Below are positions 8,557-17,619 of a stretch of 64,000 nucleotides of DNA, in pieces. A program made the position numbers and the translations under genes. This DNA is from Prochlorococcus sp. scB241_528O2. Its GTDB lineage: Bacteria > Cyanobacteriota > Cyanobacteriia > PCC-6307 > Cyanobiaceae. The number at the start of each line of letters is the position of its first letter. The stretch's first letter is position 1. The stretch lies in assembly GCA_000634115.1 (NCBI GenBank), contig JFLJ01000108.1, positions 1 through 64,000 on the forward strand, read 5' to 3'. A model generated the notes under the pieces. It saw only the letters and a program-made list of their open reading frames with translations, was not told where the DNA came from and ran no database searches.

Positions 8557-10353
8557 ATGTTTTTTAATGATTTCAAAAGGATTAAAAAGTTAGGTAAATT
8601 TTTAACTAGAGATAAAAAAACAATCTATTTGATCTTAATAGTTTTGTTACCTGTGTCTTTTGCTGGAGCTATTCAACCATTACTTGTAGGTCAAGCAATT
8701 ACTATTCTTAAAAACGAAAGTACAGATGTTTGGCTAAGTAAAACTTTCTTTGGACAGTCAATAAACACAATTATCTTAACTTTATTTGTAACTGTTCTAT
8801 TTAGGTTGGTTTTGCAAGGATACCAAACTTACAATATCCAAGCAGTGGGACAACGTTTGACAGCAAGGATAAGAAGAGAACTTTTTGATCATTCTATATC
8901 TTTGTCTCTTACATATCACGATAAAATGCCAGTAGGCAAACTACTAACGAGATTAACAAATGATGTTGATGCTTTAGCTGAAGTTTTTGGTAGTGGTGCA
9001 GTTGGAGTTATTGCTGACTTTGTCAGTCTGATAGTAATCTCTTTGACAATGCTATCAATTGATCGAGGACTTGCTATTTTATTGCTTATAACTCAAATCC
9101 CAGTATCATATTTCATTATTTGGCTTCAAAAACGTTATAGAAGGGCCAACTATCAAGTAAGAGAGGAGTTGTCTCAACTAAATTCTGATTTTCAAGAGAA
9201 TCTTCAAGGTCTTGAAGTCGTTCAGATGTTCAGAAGAGAGTCTTTTAATAGTGAGAAATTTTCTAATACTGGAAATGCTTACAAGAAAGCAGTAAATGGA
9301 ACGATATTTTATGACAGTAGTATTTCAGCATTTATAGAATGGATTTCGCTTGCCGCTGTTTCCTTGGTTTTAGCAGTTGGCGGATATCTTGTTACCTCTG
9401 GAAATATTGGTTTAGGAACATTAACAACTTTTATTTTATATTCCCAAAGACTTTTTGAACCTTTAAGACAGCTTGCAGAAAGATTTACTCAGATTCAAGG
9501 AGGGCTTACTGCTGTTGAGAGAATAAATGAATTATTGGATGAAGAAATTCAGATTAAAGACTCTATTATCGCAAAACATTTTTTAGAAGATACTCAGAAC
9601 AATAATAAGCAATTTAAGGGTAAAATTGAATTCAAGAATGTTAATTTCTCCTACAAAGATGGAGAACATATTTTAAAGGATTTATCCTTCTTGATTAATC
9701 CAGGAGAGCATGTAGCCTTTGTAGGCCCAACTGGTTCAGGCAAAACAACTATTATTAGATTGCTATGCAGATTGTATGAACCTCAATCAGGCCAAATTTT
9801 AATTGATGATATAGATATAAAGCATATACCTATCGCAGTACTCAGAGACATGTTGGGAATAGTTTTACAAGATACCTTTATCTTTAGTGGTAATGTTGCA
9901 GATAATTTGAAACTAAACGCAAATATAGACAATATTGAATTAGAAAATATTTGTAATGAATTGGGATTACAAAATTTGTTAGAAAAATTGCCAGAAGGAT
10001 TGAACACCTTTCTTAGAGAAAGAGGCGGGAATCTCTCTTCTGGAGAGAGGCAACTTCTTGCAGTAACCCGAGTGGCGATTAGAAATCCTGCTGTTTTGAT
10101 AATGGACGAAGCTACAGCTTTTATGGATCCTTCTACAGAAGCTACCTTACAGAGAGATCTTGAAAGAATTCTAAAAAACAGAACAGCATTAGTAATAGCT
10201 CACAGAATAGCAACCATTGAAAGTTCTGATAAGATCTTAGTTTTAAAAGGTGGATCTTTAATTGAGGAGGGAACACATAGTGAATTGAGATTGAGAAAGG
10301 GGCTATATTTTCAGCTTTCTGAACTTCAACAAAAAGGATTTGCGAATTTTTAA
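8557..10353 (+). CDS. ABC transporter, fused permease and ATPase (MsbA/exporter type)
   Basis: Half-transporter exporter of 598 aa. The N-terminal half (about 1-330) has the six-helix type I exporter membrane domain, with the intracellular-loop segment LTRLTNDVDAL and coupling sequence LTARIRRELFDH. The C-terminal half has the ATPase: Walker A GPTGSGKTT (about 390-398), Q-loop in LGIVLQDTF, signature LSSGERQ (about 493-499), Walker B AVLIMDEAT (about 511-519) and switch His in VIAHR. Homodimers of this type export lipids, peptides or drugs; the substrate cannot be read from sequence. The stop codon overlaps the next gene by one base (TAATG), implying coupled translation. Confidence 0.93.
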   Translation: MFFNDFKRIKKLGKFLTRDKKTIYLILIVLLPVSFAGAIQPLLVGQAITILKNESTDVWLSKTFFGQSINTIILTLFVTVLFRLVLQGYQTYNIQAVGQRLTARIRRELFDHSISLSLTYHDKMPVGKLLTRLTNDVDALAEVFGSGAVGVIADFVSLIVISLTMLSIDRGLAILLLITQIPVSYFIIWLQKRYRRANYQVREELSQLNSDFQENLQGLEVVQMFRRESFNSEKFSNTGNAYKKAVNGTIFYDSSISAFIEWISLAAVSLVLAVGGYLVTSGNIGLGTLTTFILYSQRLFEPLRQLAERFTQIQGGLTAVERINELLDEEIQIKDSIIAKHFLEDTQNNNKQFKGKIEFKNVNFSYKDGEHILKDLSFLINPGEHVAFVGPTGSGKTTIIRLLCRLYEPQSGQILIDDIDIKHIPIAVLRDMLGIVLQDTFIFSGNVADNLKLNANIDNIELENICNELGLQNLLEKLPEGLNTFLRERGGNLSSGERQLLAVTRVAIRNPAVLIMDEATAFMDPSTEATLQRDLERILKNRTALVIAHRIATIESSDKILVLKGGSLIEEGTHSELRLRKGLYFQLSELQQKGFANF

Positions 10354-10883
10354 TGATTTTTAAAAACCAAGGTTCATCAATAAAAAAATCGAACACTATA
10401 TCTAAGGATGATCTTATAAATATCTATGGTTCATATTCTTATGAATTCACTCAAAAAAATAATGAAGAAATTTTTGTATGTAGTAAATGTAAAGAGTTAG
10501 ATTTAATAGAGCTAGATCAACTTTTGCAAACTGTAGGTTGGACCAGACGACCAATAAGGAGAGTTAAAAGAGCTTTGGAATTTAGTATTTTGGTGGTTGG
10601 GTTATGGCGTCATGACGATAAATTTCCTAGATTAGTAGGATTTGCAAGATGCACTGGTGATGGGATTCTAGAAGCAACAGTGTGGGATGTGGCTGTTAAT
10701 CCTGTATATCAAGGTCAAGGATTAGGTAAAGAATTAATGAAATATATTTTAAGAGAATTAAAAAATATTGGCATTTCAAAAGTCACCCTTTTTGCAGATG
10801 CGAAAGTAGTTACATTTTACAAAAGGCAAGGTTGGATATTAGAGCCAAGAGGTTCTAAATGCGCTTTTTGGTATGCAAATTAA
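10353..10883 (+). CDS. GNAT-family N-acetyltransferase (plastid NSI/SNAT-like)
   Basis: A 176-aa acetyltransferase of the GNAT fold. The acetyl-CoA site is visible as VAVNPVYQGQGLGKELM (V-x-P-x-x-Q/R-G-x-G-x-G/A pattern), preceded by the core strand ATVWDVAV and followed by FADAKVVTFYKRQGW. The segment GWTRRPIRRVKRALEFS resembles the cyanobacterial and plastid NSI/SNAT acetyltransferases, which acetylate protein lysines or amines such as serotonin. It overlaps the ABC exporter by one base and ends one base before the convergent glycosyltransferase gene. The substrate is unknown. Confidence 0.88.
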   Translation: MIFKNQGSSIKKSNTISKDDLINIYGSYSYEFTQKNNEEIFVCSKCKELDLIELDQLLQTVGWTRRPIRRVKRALEFSILVVGLWRHDDKFPRLVGFARCTGDGILEATVWDVAVNPVYQGQGLGKELMKYILRELKNIGISKVTLFADAKVVTFYKRQGWILEPRGSKCAFWYAN

Positions 10884-11567
10884 TTATTTTTTGTAGTAGT
10901 CTGAATATATAGATTTTGTCGATTCCCCTTTTAACCATCTTCTTCTAAAGTTCCAGTTCTTAATTGCTTGGAGAAAAATATTAGTTCTTTCCCATTTCCT
11001 TGAACTTATAAAAATTGGTATATTTAGTTGTTTTAAATCTTTTTTATTGTTTAATCTCCTTAAAAAATCTAAGTCTTCCATCAAAGGAATCTTTCTAAAA
11101 CCATTATTGTTTAGATATGTAGATCTATGAATTATTAAACCTTGGTCTCCATAAGGCTGTTTAAAATAATGGCTTCTAAAATTAACAAGAATCTCTAGGA
11201 CTCTGTAAATGTTTTTTTTGTGATTAATTTTAAATTTAAAATAGTAAATATAATTTTTGTCTCCTTTAAAAACTGATTTTATTTTCCCAAACCAATCATG
11301 AGTTAATCTTGTGTCAGCATGTAAAAAAATTAGCCACTCTCCCTTCGAATTTGAAGCCCCTATATCTAATTGTAAGCCTCTATTCCTTTCAATAGATTTA
11401 TGTACTTTCGCTCCGTAAATTTTTGCTATATCAATAGTCTTATCTTCACTTCCACAGTCTACAATTAGAATTTCCACATCTTTCTGAATAATCGATAAGT
11501 CTGAGAGTAATAATGGTAAATTATTTGCTTCATTGATAGTTGGAATGATAATTGAGACTTTAGACAT
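10884..11567 (-). CDS. Family 2 glycosyltransferase, TIGR04283 type
   Basis: A 227-aa GT-A glycosyltransferase beginning SIIIPTINEANNLPLLL, with the nucleotide-sugar region VDCGSEDKT and LIFLHADTRL, where the usual DxD is replaced by HADTR, as in the TIGR04283 group (rSAM/selenodomain-associated transferase 2). This group is often encoded beside a TIGR04282 partner, as here, and has been linked by annotation to arsenosugar formation. That link is established by co-occurrence, not shown here. It lies 5 bases downstream of its partner, so they are one operon. The C-terminus is basic and may lie at a membrane surface. Confidence 0.85.
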   Translation of the reverse strand: MSKVSIIIPTINEANNLPLLLSDLSIIQKDVEILIVDCGSEDKTIDIAKIYGAKVHKSIERNRGLQLDIGASNSKGEWLIFLHADTRLTHDWFGKIKSVFKGDKNYIYYFKFKINHKKNIYRVLEILVNFRSHYFKQPYGDQGLIIHRSTYLNNNGFRKIPLMEDLDFLRRLNNKKDLKQLNIPIFISSRKWERTNIFLQAIKNWNFRRRWLKGESTKSIYSDYYKK

Positions 11568-11572
11568 TTTGA

Positions 11573-12208
11573 TTAATTTCTATTTTCAATATCAATAATT
11601 GAATCTATATCTATTTTTTTATCTAAAAACTTATATTTCAATTTTGTTGAGTCAAAATTATCAATTGTGCTTTGAAGAACATTTTCTTTACTCCATCTAA
11701 TATTTATAAAAGGTAAATGTAGATGTTTAGATATTATTTTTTCTGATAAACCAATAAGCCAATAACCTCCATCATTAGATGGCCCTAAAATTAGATCATT
11801 ATGTTTTAGCTCCCTGATAGTATTTAATAAATCTAGATGGCATAAATCTGGTAGATCAGTACCAATAAAAATAATATTTTTTAGCTTATTTTGAGTATAA
11901 AATTTTTTGTTGATAATTATTTGCCTTTTCATCTTTTCTCCCAAGCAGCCTTTCCCCTGTAAATTAAACTTTTTAATGCCTAATTCTTTAGACCATCTTC
12001 TACAATTTTTTTTCCCTAAACCTGATATAGCAATAGAAACATCGATTAGTTTATTTTTTTGTAGAGATTTGGCTACGGAAATAGTGTGGTTAGTCATCAC
12101 ACTTTGTATTTTTGCAGAATTACTTTTACCTATATCTTTCGATAATCTTGTTTTGCATCTTCCAAAACCATGCCATTTTGCCATGATAATGAGTAATGCT
12201 TTATCCAA
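11573..12208 (-). CDS. TIGR04282/DUF2064 glycosyltransferase-like protein
   Basis: A 211-aa nucleotidyltransferase-like protein of the DUF2064 / TIGR04282 group. The start ALLIIMAKWHGFGRCKTRLSKDIG is typical (A-K-x-P/W-x-x-G-x-x-K-T-R-L), as are IFIGTDLPDL and GPSNDGGYWLIGL, which together form the nucleotide-sugar pocket. It precedes the GT2 gene in the same operon; the pair is the usual rSAM/selenodomain-associated transferase 1+2 arrangement. Neither a radical-SAM enzyme nor arsM is in the window, so the pathway cannot be settled. It is divergent from dnaA, with 170 AT-rich bases between them. Confidence 0.85.
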   Translation of the reverse strand: MDKALLIIMAKWHGFGRCKTRLSKDIGKSNSAKIQSVMTNHTISVAKSLQKNKLIDVSIAISGLGKKNCRRWSKELGIKKFNLQGKGCLGEKMKRQIIINKKFYTQNKLKNIIFIGTDLPDLCHLDLLNTIRELKHNDLILGPSNDGGYWLIGLSEKIISKHLHLPFINIRWSKENVLQSTIDNFDSTKLKYKFLDKKIDIDSIIDIENRN

Positions 12209-12350
12209 TATTTCAGCGATATTTATAGTAATTATAAATCTATAAAAAAATATAAAAATATTTTTTTGTAAATTTAGACCATGCTTTGTTAAAAAATTTT
12301 AAATTTGTCGTGATCTTGTGATTTGATAATGGTCAATTATTAAATTCCAA

Positions 12351-12367
12351 CTAGATTAATAATCTAG
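12351..12367. promoter_or_regulatory. Perfect inverted repeat upstream of dnaA
   Basis: CTAGATTA-A-TAATCTAG, an 8-bp perfect inverted repeat with a single central base, ending 11 bases before the dnaA start codon. An extended -10-like TGATTTGATAAT lies about 25-35 bases upstream. The site is placed like an operator or 5'-leader element controlling dnaA; no known regulator is recognised. Confidence 0.45.
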
Positions 12368-12378
12368 AGAATAAAACT

Positions 12379-13773
12379 TTGCAAGCAACTAATCCAATTT
12401 GGGCGGAAGTTCAACAATTACTACAAAAAACTTTAAGTAAGCCTTCATTTGAGACATGGATAAGGCCAGCTAAATTCAATTGCTTTGAAAATGGCTTATT
12501 GACCTTAATCGCTCCAAATACATTTTCCAGTGATTGGTTAAGAAAGAATTATTGTGAAACTATCGAAAAAGCTGCAAAAGAAATTTGTGGCCATGATGTA
12601 AAAGTTGTTTTTAAATCTGAAATAAAAAACAGCAGCAATATAACAAACAAAGAAAACCTCAATGATCAGAACGTTAATCAAAAAACAAAATCTTTTTCTA
12701 ATAAAAGCCAAGATGCTTCTTCAAAAAATAGATCCAAAAATCCTAACGGTTTAAATTTACGATACGTTTTTAAGAGATTTGTTGTAGGTCCAAATAGTAG
12801 GTTGGCTCATGCAGCGGCTTTAGCAGTTGCCGAATCACCTGGGAGGGAATTTAATCCCTTATTTATTTGCGGTGGAGTAGGTCTTGGTAAAACTCATTTA
12901 ATGCAAGCAATAGGTCATTATCGAGTAGAAATAGATCCAGAAGCAAAAGTCAAATATGTATCTACAGAGACTTTTACTAATGATGTTATTAGTGGTATCA
13001 GAAGAGATGGAATGACAGCTATTCGGGATAAATATAGAAATGTAGATCTGATTTTAATAGACGATATACAGTTCTTAGAAGGTAAAGAGTATACACAAGA
13101 AGAATTTTTTCATACTTTTAACGCTCTTCATGAATCAGGAAGTCAAATAGTAATTGCAAGTGATAGACCTCCAAATCAATTGTCAGGAATTCAGGAGAGA
13201 TTAATTTCTAGATTCTCGATGGGTATGACTGCAGATATTCAACCCCCTGACCTTGAGACTAGGACGGCTATTCTTCAAAAAAAGGCAGAACAAGAAAGGA
13301 TGAGTCTTCCAAGAGATTTAATTCAATTTATAGCAGGAAGATTTACTTCGAATATTAGAGAATTAGAGGGAGCATTTACAAGAGCTGTTGCATTCGCTTC
13401 AATTACAGGCTTGCCAATGACAGTTCAATCAATTGCTCCAATGCTTGATCCTAATAGTGTTGGAGTAGTTGTTACTCCAAAACAAGTTATTAACAAAGTC
13501 TCAGATTTTTTTAAAGTTTCTACTGATGAATTGATTAGCTCAAGTAGAAGAAAACCAGTAAGTCAAGCCAGACAAATTGGTATGTATCTTATGCGTCATG
13601 GAACTGATCTAAGCTTGCCAAGAATTGGAGATGAGTTTGGGGGGAAAGACCATACAACTGTTATGTATGCAATCGAACAAGTTGAAAAAAAATTATCTAT
13701 TGATCCTAATATTGCAAGTCAAGTTCAAAAAATAAGAGATTTACTTCAAATAGATTCAAGAAAAAATTTATAG
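12379..13773 (+). CDS. dnaA: Chromosomal replication initiator protein DnaA
   Basis: AAA+ initiator that binds DnaA boxes and opens the origin. The 464 aa contain the N-terminal DnaB-interaction domain (about 1-90, [22 protein letters not shown]), a short Asn/Lys/Ser-rich linker, the ATPase core with Walker [10 protein letters not shown] (165-173), Walker [14 protein letters not shown] and sensor DRPPNQL, and the C-terminal DNA-binding helix-turn-helix with the signature [15 protein letters not shown] (about 419-433). The start is TTG at 12379, read as MQATNPIW. No cluster of DnaA boxes is seen nearby, so this locus does not look like the origin itself. It ends directly against the convergent GST-like gene. 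Confidence 0.97.
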   Translation: MQATNPIWAEVQQLLQKTLSKPSFETWIRPAKFNCFENGLLTLIAPNTFSSDWLRKNYCETIEKAAKEICGHDVKVVFKSEIKNSSNITNKENLNDQNVNQKTKSFSNKSQDASSKNRSKNPNGLNLRYVFKRFVVGPNSRLAHAAALAVAESPGREFNPLFICGGVGLGKTHLMQAIGHYRVEIDPEAKVKYVSTETFTNDVISGIRRDGMTAIRDKYRNVDLILIDDIQFLEGKEYTQEEFFHTFNALHESGSQIVIASDRPPNQLSGIQERLISRFSMGMTADIQPPDLETRTAILQKKAEQERMSLPRDLIQFIAGRFTSNIRELEGAFTRAVAFASITGLPMTVQSIAPMLDPNSVGVVVTPKQVINKVSDFFKVSTDELISSSRRKPVSQARQIGMYLMRHGTDLSLPRIGDEFGGKDHTTVMYAIEQVEKKLSIDPNIASQVQKIRDLLQIDSRKNL

Positions 13774-15003
13774 TTAATTAGAAATGAAATTTCTGGGATC
13801 TTGATCATATCTATGATTGAGGGGTATCTTATCAGCTTGATTGTCATCACTTAGCAATGCAATTTTATTTAATGATTGTCTTAATAACCTTGCAGAAATA
13901 ATTGGCATATCTCTTGGAACTGAGATTCTATTTTTTAAGTATCTAAGAGATTTACCTGAAAGTTTCTCTGGGATTCTTACTTCACCTGTGATCATATATG
14001 TTAATGCTGATCTCAATGATTCCTCAAAGGATTCTTTTTCGTATGGATTTACTTTAAGTAAATTGTCTTTGTGCTTTATTACTCTTCTAAGAGCAATTTT
14101 AGCGTAATATTTTGAATCATAATTTTTATTTAATTCATAATTACCAAGACCTTCTCCATTATCTATTAACTCAGAGAAAGCGATCTGTTTTTCATTGCTT
14201 TCTTTATAACATCCACCCATTTGTGGAGGTAAATCATGAGAGTGAGTATGAAAATCTCCCTGAGTGCCTCTATAAGTACTTGTCCCTTCAAAAAGGGTAA
14301 GCCAGTTATCTATATATCTGTAATTAGATCTTAAATTAAATCCTTTATAATAAATCAAAGAAGCATTCATTCTTTCCATATAAGGAATAAAAATTATATC
14401 TCCAGTACCAGGTTCTATTGCTTCTGAATTAGATAATGCTGGATCAATAAAACCCGATTCTGACCTGCTCAGGATTTCATTAAATTTAGAAATAGATTCC
14501 TTAAATCTTTTTTTTCTAGAAGAATTATCCATAAAATTAAAGCTTTTTCGACAGAGCCAATCACACCAGGATCTGAAAATTTCTCTTTCTAAAGCTCGCG
14601 TTTTTCTAAGTTGATTCGATGTTATAAAAGAACCAAGTGCTCCAAATTGATTTTCTAAAAAAGCTATAATTTCATCGCTTTCCGTTATAACTTTCCCTTT
14701 AAATTCAATTGCGGGTAATTTGCCCGATCTGACTTTCTCAAGAAACCAACTTTCTTTTTGACCATAGCAAAACATATTTATTTTTTTAACTCTGTAAGGA
14801 ATTTTCTTGAATTCAAGCCAAAGCCATATTTTCTGACAATAAGGACACCATGAATGCCTATCTCTATAAAGAGTAACCATTACATCATTTTCGTTATGAC
14901 CAAATAATCTTAAATTTGCGTAGGAATTATTAATACCATTTACTCTATCGGGATCCTCAATATCAAATTTACTTAAATCTTCCCAAGTCAAAATCTTATT
15001 CAT
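13774..15003 (-). CDS. Glutathione S-transferase/glutaredoxin-like protein
   Basis: A 409-aa cyanobacterial protein with a thioredoxin-fold N-domain (about 40-125). The segment DRHSWCPYCQKIWLWLE carries a CPYC redox motif (Cys53, Cys56), and KLPAIEFKGKVITESDEI provides the cis-Pro and the Glu-Ser-Asp glutathione-binding turn. A helical GST C-domain follows. It is much longer than ordinary GSTs (about 200-220 aa); the extra 150 C-terminal residues (around YMITGEVRIPEKLSGKSLRY) are not recognised. Its neighbour on the divergent side is glutathione reductase, 36 bases away, which supports a glutathione-dependent redox role. The exact substrate is unknown. Confidence 0.85.
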   Translation of the reverse strand: MNKILTWEDLSKFDIEDPDRVNGINNSYANLRLFGHNENDVMVTLYRDRHSWCPYCQKIWLWLEFKKIPYRVKKINMFCYGQKESWFLEKVRSGKLPAIEFKGKVITESDEIIAFLENQFGALGSFITSNQLRKTRALEREIFRSWCDWLCRKSFNFMDNSSRKKRFKESISKFNEILSRSESGFIDPALSNSEAIEPGTGDIIFIPYMERMNASLIYYKGFNLRSNYRYIDNWLTLFEGTSTYRGTQGDFHTHSHDLPPQMGGCYKESNEKQIAFSELIDNGEGLGNYELNKNYDSKYYAKIALRRVIKHKDNLLKVNPYEKESFEESLRSALTYMITGEVRIPEKLSGKSLRYLKNRISVPRDMPIISARLLRQSLNKIALLSDDNQADKIPLNHRYDQDPRNFISN

Positions 15004-15039
15004 TTTTTAAATTTAGGCAATAAACTTAAGCTATAATAA

Positions 15040-16419
15040 TTGATTAAAAAAGTCTTGGAATTTCAATTTGATTTAATTGTTGTTGGCGCTGGGTCTGGTG
15101 GGCTGGCTGCGGCCAAACGTGCTGCGAGTTATGGAGTAAAAGTTGCAATTGTGGAAGCAAATAAAATAGGTGGAACTTGTGTAATAAGGGGATGCGTTCC
15201 GAAAAAATTGATGGTTTATGCAGCTAAAAGTAAAAAAAATATGACTTCTTCTGAAGGCTATGGATTAAAAAGTGAAAGTATTAGTTTTGAGTCAAATATT
15301 CTTTTGAAGAATATTAGAAAAGAGGTTTCAAGATTAAGTGATTTATATAAAGATTCTTTAAATAAATTAAATGTAACCGTTTTTGATGGCTTAGGAAGAT
15401 TCTTAACTCAAAATGAATTGGAAATAATTTGTCCAAAAACAAAGAAAATTCTACAAAAAATAAGTTCAAAAAAAATTCTTATTTCTGTGGGCGGTAAACC
15501 TAAGAAGTTAAATATTCCAGGTATAGATTTAGCATGGACAAGCGATGATATTTTTGAATTAGATAGGTTCCCTGAATCAATATTAATAGTAGGAGGCGGT
15601 TATATTGCTTGTGAATTCGCTTCTATTTTCAGAAATTTAGGGATTGAAGTGACTCAATTAATTAGAGGCGAGCATTTACTTAATAGTTTTGATGAAGATC
15701 TTTCTTTATGCTTAGAAGAATCACCTACTTTCACTGGGATAAATTTAATCTCCAAAAATCAATTAAAGTCTATCGCAAGGGTTAATGGAAATTTAGAGTC
15801 TACCTTGGATTCTGGTGATAAAATCGTAACTAATAATATCCTTATTGCTACAGGTAGAGAACCAAATCTTCAACCTTTAAATTTAGATTTTTTAAATCTA
15901 AAGATGGATGGTCCATATTTAGATGTTGATGAACTTAACCAAACAAGCAACGAAAATGTTTTTGCAGTTGGTGATATCATAAACAAACCAAACTTAACTC
16001 CAGTAGCAATAGAACAAGGCAGAGTTTTTTCTGATAATTTTTTTAATCACCAAAAAAGAAAAGTAAATTATGAATATATTCCTAAGGCTGTTTTTACTAT
16101 TCCTGAAATTTCAACAGTTGGCTTAACTGAGAAAAGAGCAAAAGAGATTCACTCTGAGAAAAATATAAAAATTTTTAAATGTAAATTTACGCCTATGTCT
16201 AATACTTTTAAAGATAATAAATCAAAATGTATGTTAAAGATTGTAGTTAATAAATTAACTGACAAAGTATTGGGATGCCATATGTTTGGAGAAACATCAT
16301 CTGAGATTATTCAAATGGTTTCAATTTCATTAAATGCGGGTATAACAAAAAAAGACTTTGATATTACTATGGCTTTGCACCCAACTATCTCAGAAGAATT
16401 TGTGACTATGTATGGCTAA
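15040..16419 (+). CDS. gor: Glutathione reductase
   Basis: FAD enzyme that reduces glutathione disulfide with NADPH. It has the FAD P-loop VVGAGSGGLAAA, the redox-active disulfide GGTCVIRGCVPKK (Cys47 and Cys52 in the track numbering), the NAD(P)-binding VGGGYIACEFA, the second FAD motif NVFAVGDI and the C-terminal catalytic HPTISEE. The 459-aa length is typical. The track start is TTG at 15040; another TTG at 15055 (MEFQFDLIVVG) is equally plausible and would place the FAD strand nearer the N-terminus as in homologues. It is divergent from the GST-like gene and convergent with the cation exchanger. Confidence 0.95.
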   Translation: MIKKVLEFQFDLIVVGAGSGGLAAAKRAASYGVKVAIVEANKIGGTCVIRGCVPKKLMVYAAKSKKNMTSSEGYGLKSESISFESNILLKNIRKEVSRLSDLYKDSLNKLNVTVFDGLGRFLTQNELEIICPKTKKILQKISSKKILISVGGKPKKLNIPGIDLAWTSDDIFELDRFPESILIVGGGYIACEFASIFRNLGIEVTQLIRGEHLLNSFDEDLSLCLEESPTFTGINLISKNQLKSIARVNGNLESTLDSGDKIVTNNILIATGREPNLQPLNLDFLNLKMDGPYLDVDELNQTSNENVFAVGDIINKPNLTPVAIEQGRVFSDNFFNHQKRKVNYEYIPKAVFTIPEISTVGLTEKRAKEIHSEKNIKIFKCKFTPMSNTFKDNKSKCMLKIVVNKLTDKVLGCHMFGETSSEIIQMVSISLNAGITKKDFDITMALHPTISEEFVTMYG

Positions 16420-16421
16420 AA

Positions 16422-17510
16422 TTATAATTTAGAAAATTTTAAATTTTCTTGAGCAAAGAGAAAAATTGTAATTAATGAAAAGTAAATAAAAAAACCTATC
16501 CTTAATTCAGAAAGATGATTAAATCCATTCAAAAAAAGTATCTTATCGAGAATGTAAAAAATATAAAGATTCAGCAAAATAAATCCTTCAAATCTAGTGA
16601 TTTTCCCTTTGCTCCAAAAAATTGGCAAGCATGCGAAGGTAGTTAAAACCATAAAAGGTATGTCAACTTTTATTAGGCTTTGTTCAATTACTAACCCATT
16701 AAATCCTGAAAAAATACTACAACTACCAAGGATTAGAAGTTGATTCAGCAAATTGCTACCTATTACATTCCCAATTGCAAGATCTGTTTTACCTTTAAAT
16801 GCGGCAATTATTGAAGTGACTAATTCTGGCAAAGATGTTCCAGTGGCGACAATAGTTAATCCAATAACAATTTCATTTACTCCCAAAAGAGTAGCAAGCG
16901 ATTGAGAACCATTTACTAAAATGTTTGAACCAAAGCTTAAAAGAAAAATTCCTAATATCAACTTTAGTAAAATATTTAACTTCCCTTCATAATTATCCTT
17001 GAATTCTTCTATATCTGGTTCAGCATCTTTTGTATCCTCTTCTTTCTCCTTAATGGTATTAATTTCCCATATTGTATTTAAGACTAAACAAAAAATTAGA
17101 AATATCCCTGCTTGCAATGTTAATAAGCCTGTTGATGACATTGCCCAAACTGCACAAGAAATAGCCATTAAGAGAGGAACATCTCTTCTGACTATTCTGC
17201 TTTTTACCTTAAGAGGTGTGATCAATGAGCTTATGCCTAAAACTACAAGAACATTAAAAATATTGCTTCCTATTACATTGCTAGCAGCGAGCGAATCACT
17301 CCCTTTTAAAATTGAACTTAAACTTACCAATAACTCAGGAGAGCTTGTCCCGAGGGAGACAACTGTTAATCCAATTACTATTTGAGGTATTCCTAAAATT
17401 AAAGATAAATTTATAGCACCCTGAATAAAGAATTCTCCTCCTGCAAAAAGTAGAGCTACTCCTAATATTATTTCTATTATTGGAAATGAAAAATCACTCA
17501 TATTTATCAT
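16422..17510 (-). CDS. CaCA-family Na+/Ca2+ (or K+-dependent) exchanger, YrbG-like
   Basis: Integral membrane cation exchanger of 362 aa with about ten hydrophobic helices. Both inverted alpha-repeats are visible: GTSSPELLVSLSSILKG with NVIGSNIFN in the first half, and GTSLPELVTSIIAAFKG with NVIGSNLLNQ in the second; these form the ion site in the family. An acidic cytosolic loop (TIKEKEEDTKDAEPDIEEFKD) joins the halves. Start is ATG at 17510 or, three codons later, MSDFSFPI. Exchangers of this type expel calcium or sodium. It is convergent with gor, two bases apart. Confidence 0.92.
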   Translation of the reverse strand: MINMSDFSFPIIEIILGVALLFAGGEFFIQGAINLSLILGIPQIVIGLTVVSLGTSSPELLVSLSSILKGSDSLAASNVIGSNIFNVLVVLGISSLITPLKVKSRIVRRDVPLLMAISCAVWAMSSTGLLTLQAGIFLIFCLVLNTIWEINTIKEKEEDTKDAEPDIEEFKDNYEGKLNILLKLILGIFLLSFGSNILVNGSQSLATLLGVNEIVIGLTIVATGTSLPELVTSIIAAFKGKTDLAIGNVIGSNLLNQLLILGSCSIFSGFNGLVIEQSLIKVDIPFMVLTTFACLPIFWSKGKITRFEGFILLNLYIFYILDKILFLNGFNHLSELRIGFFIYFSLITIFLFAQENLKFSKL

Positions 17511-17619
17511 TTTGTTTAGATAATTAAATCTTTAATAATTGATTAATAACTATCCTCGAATATCTATAATTTATTGTCAATTTTAATTTGCTGTTAAAAT
17601 TGATTAAATAGTAAAAATT

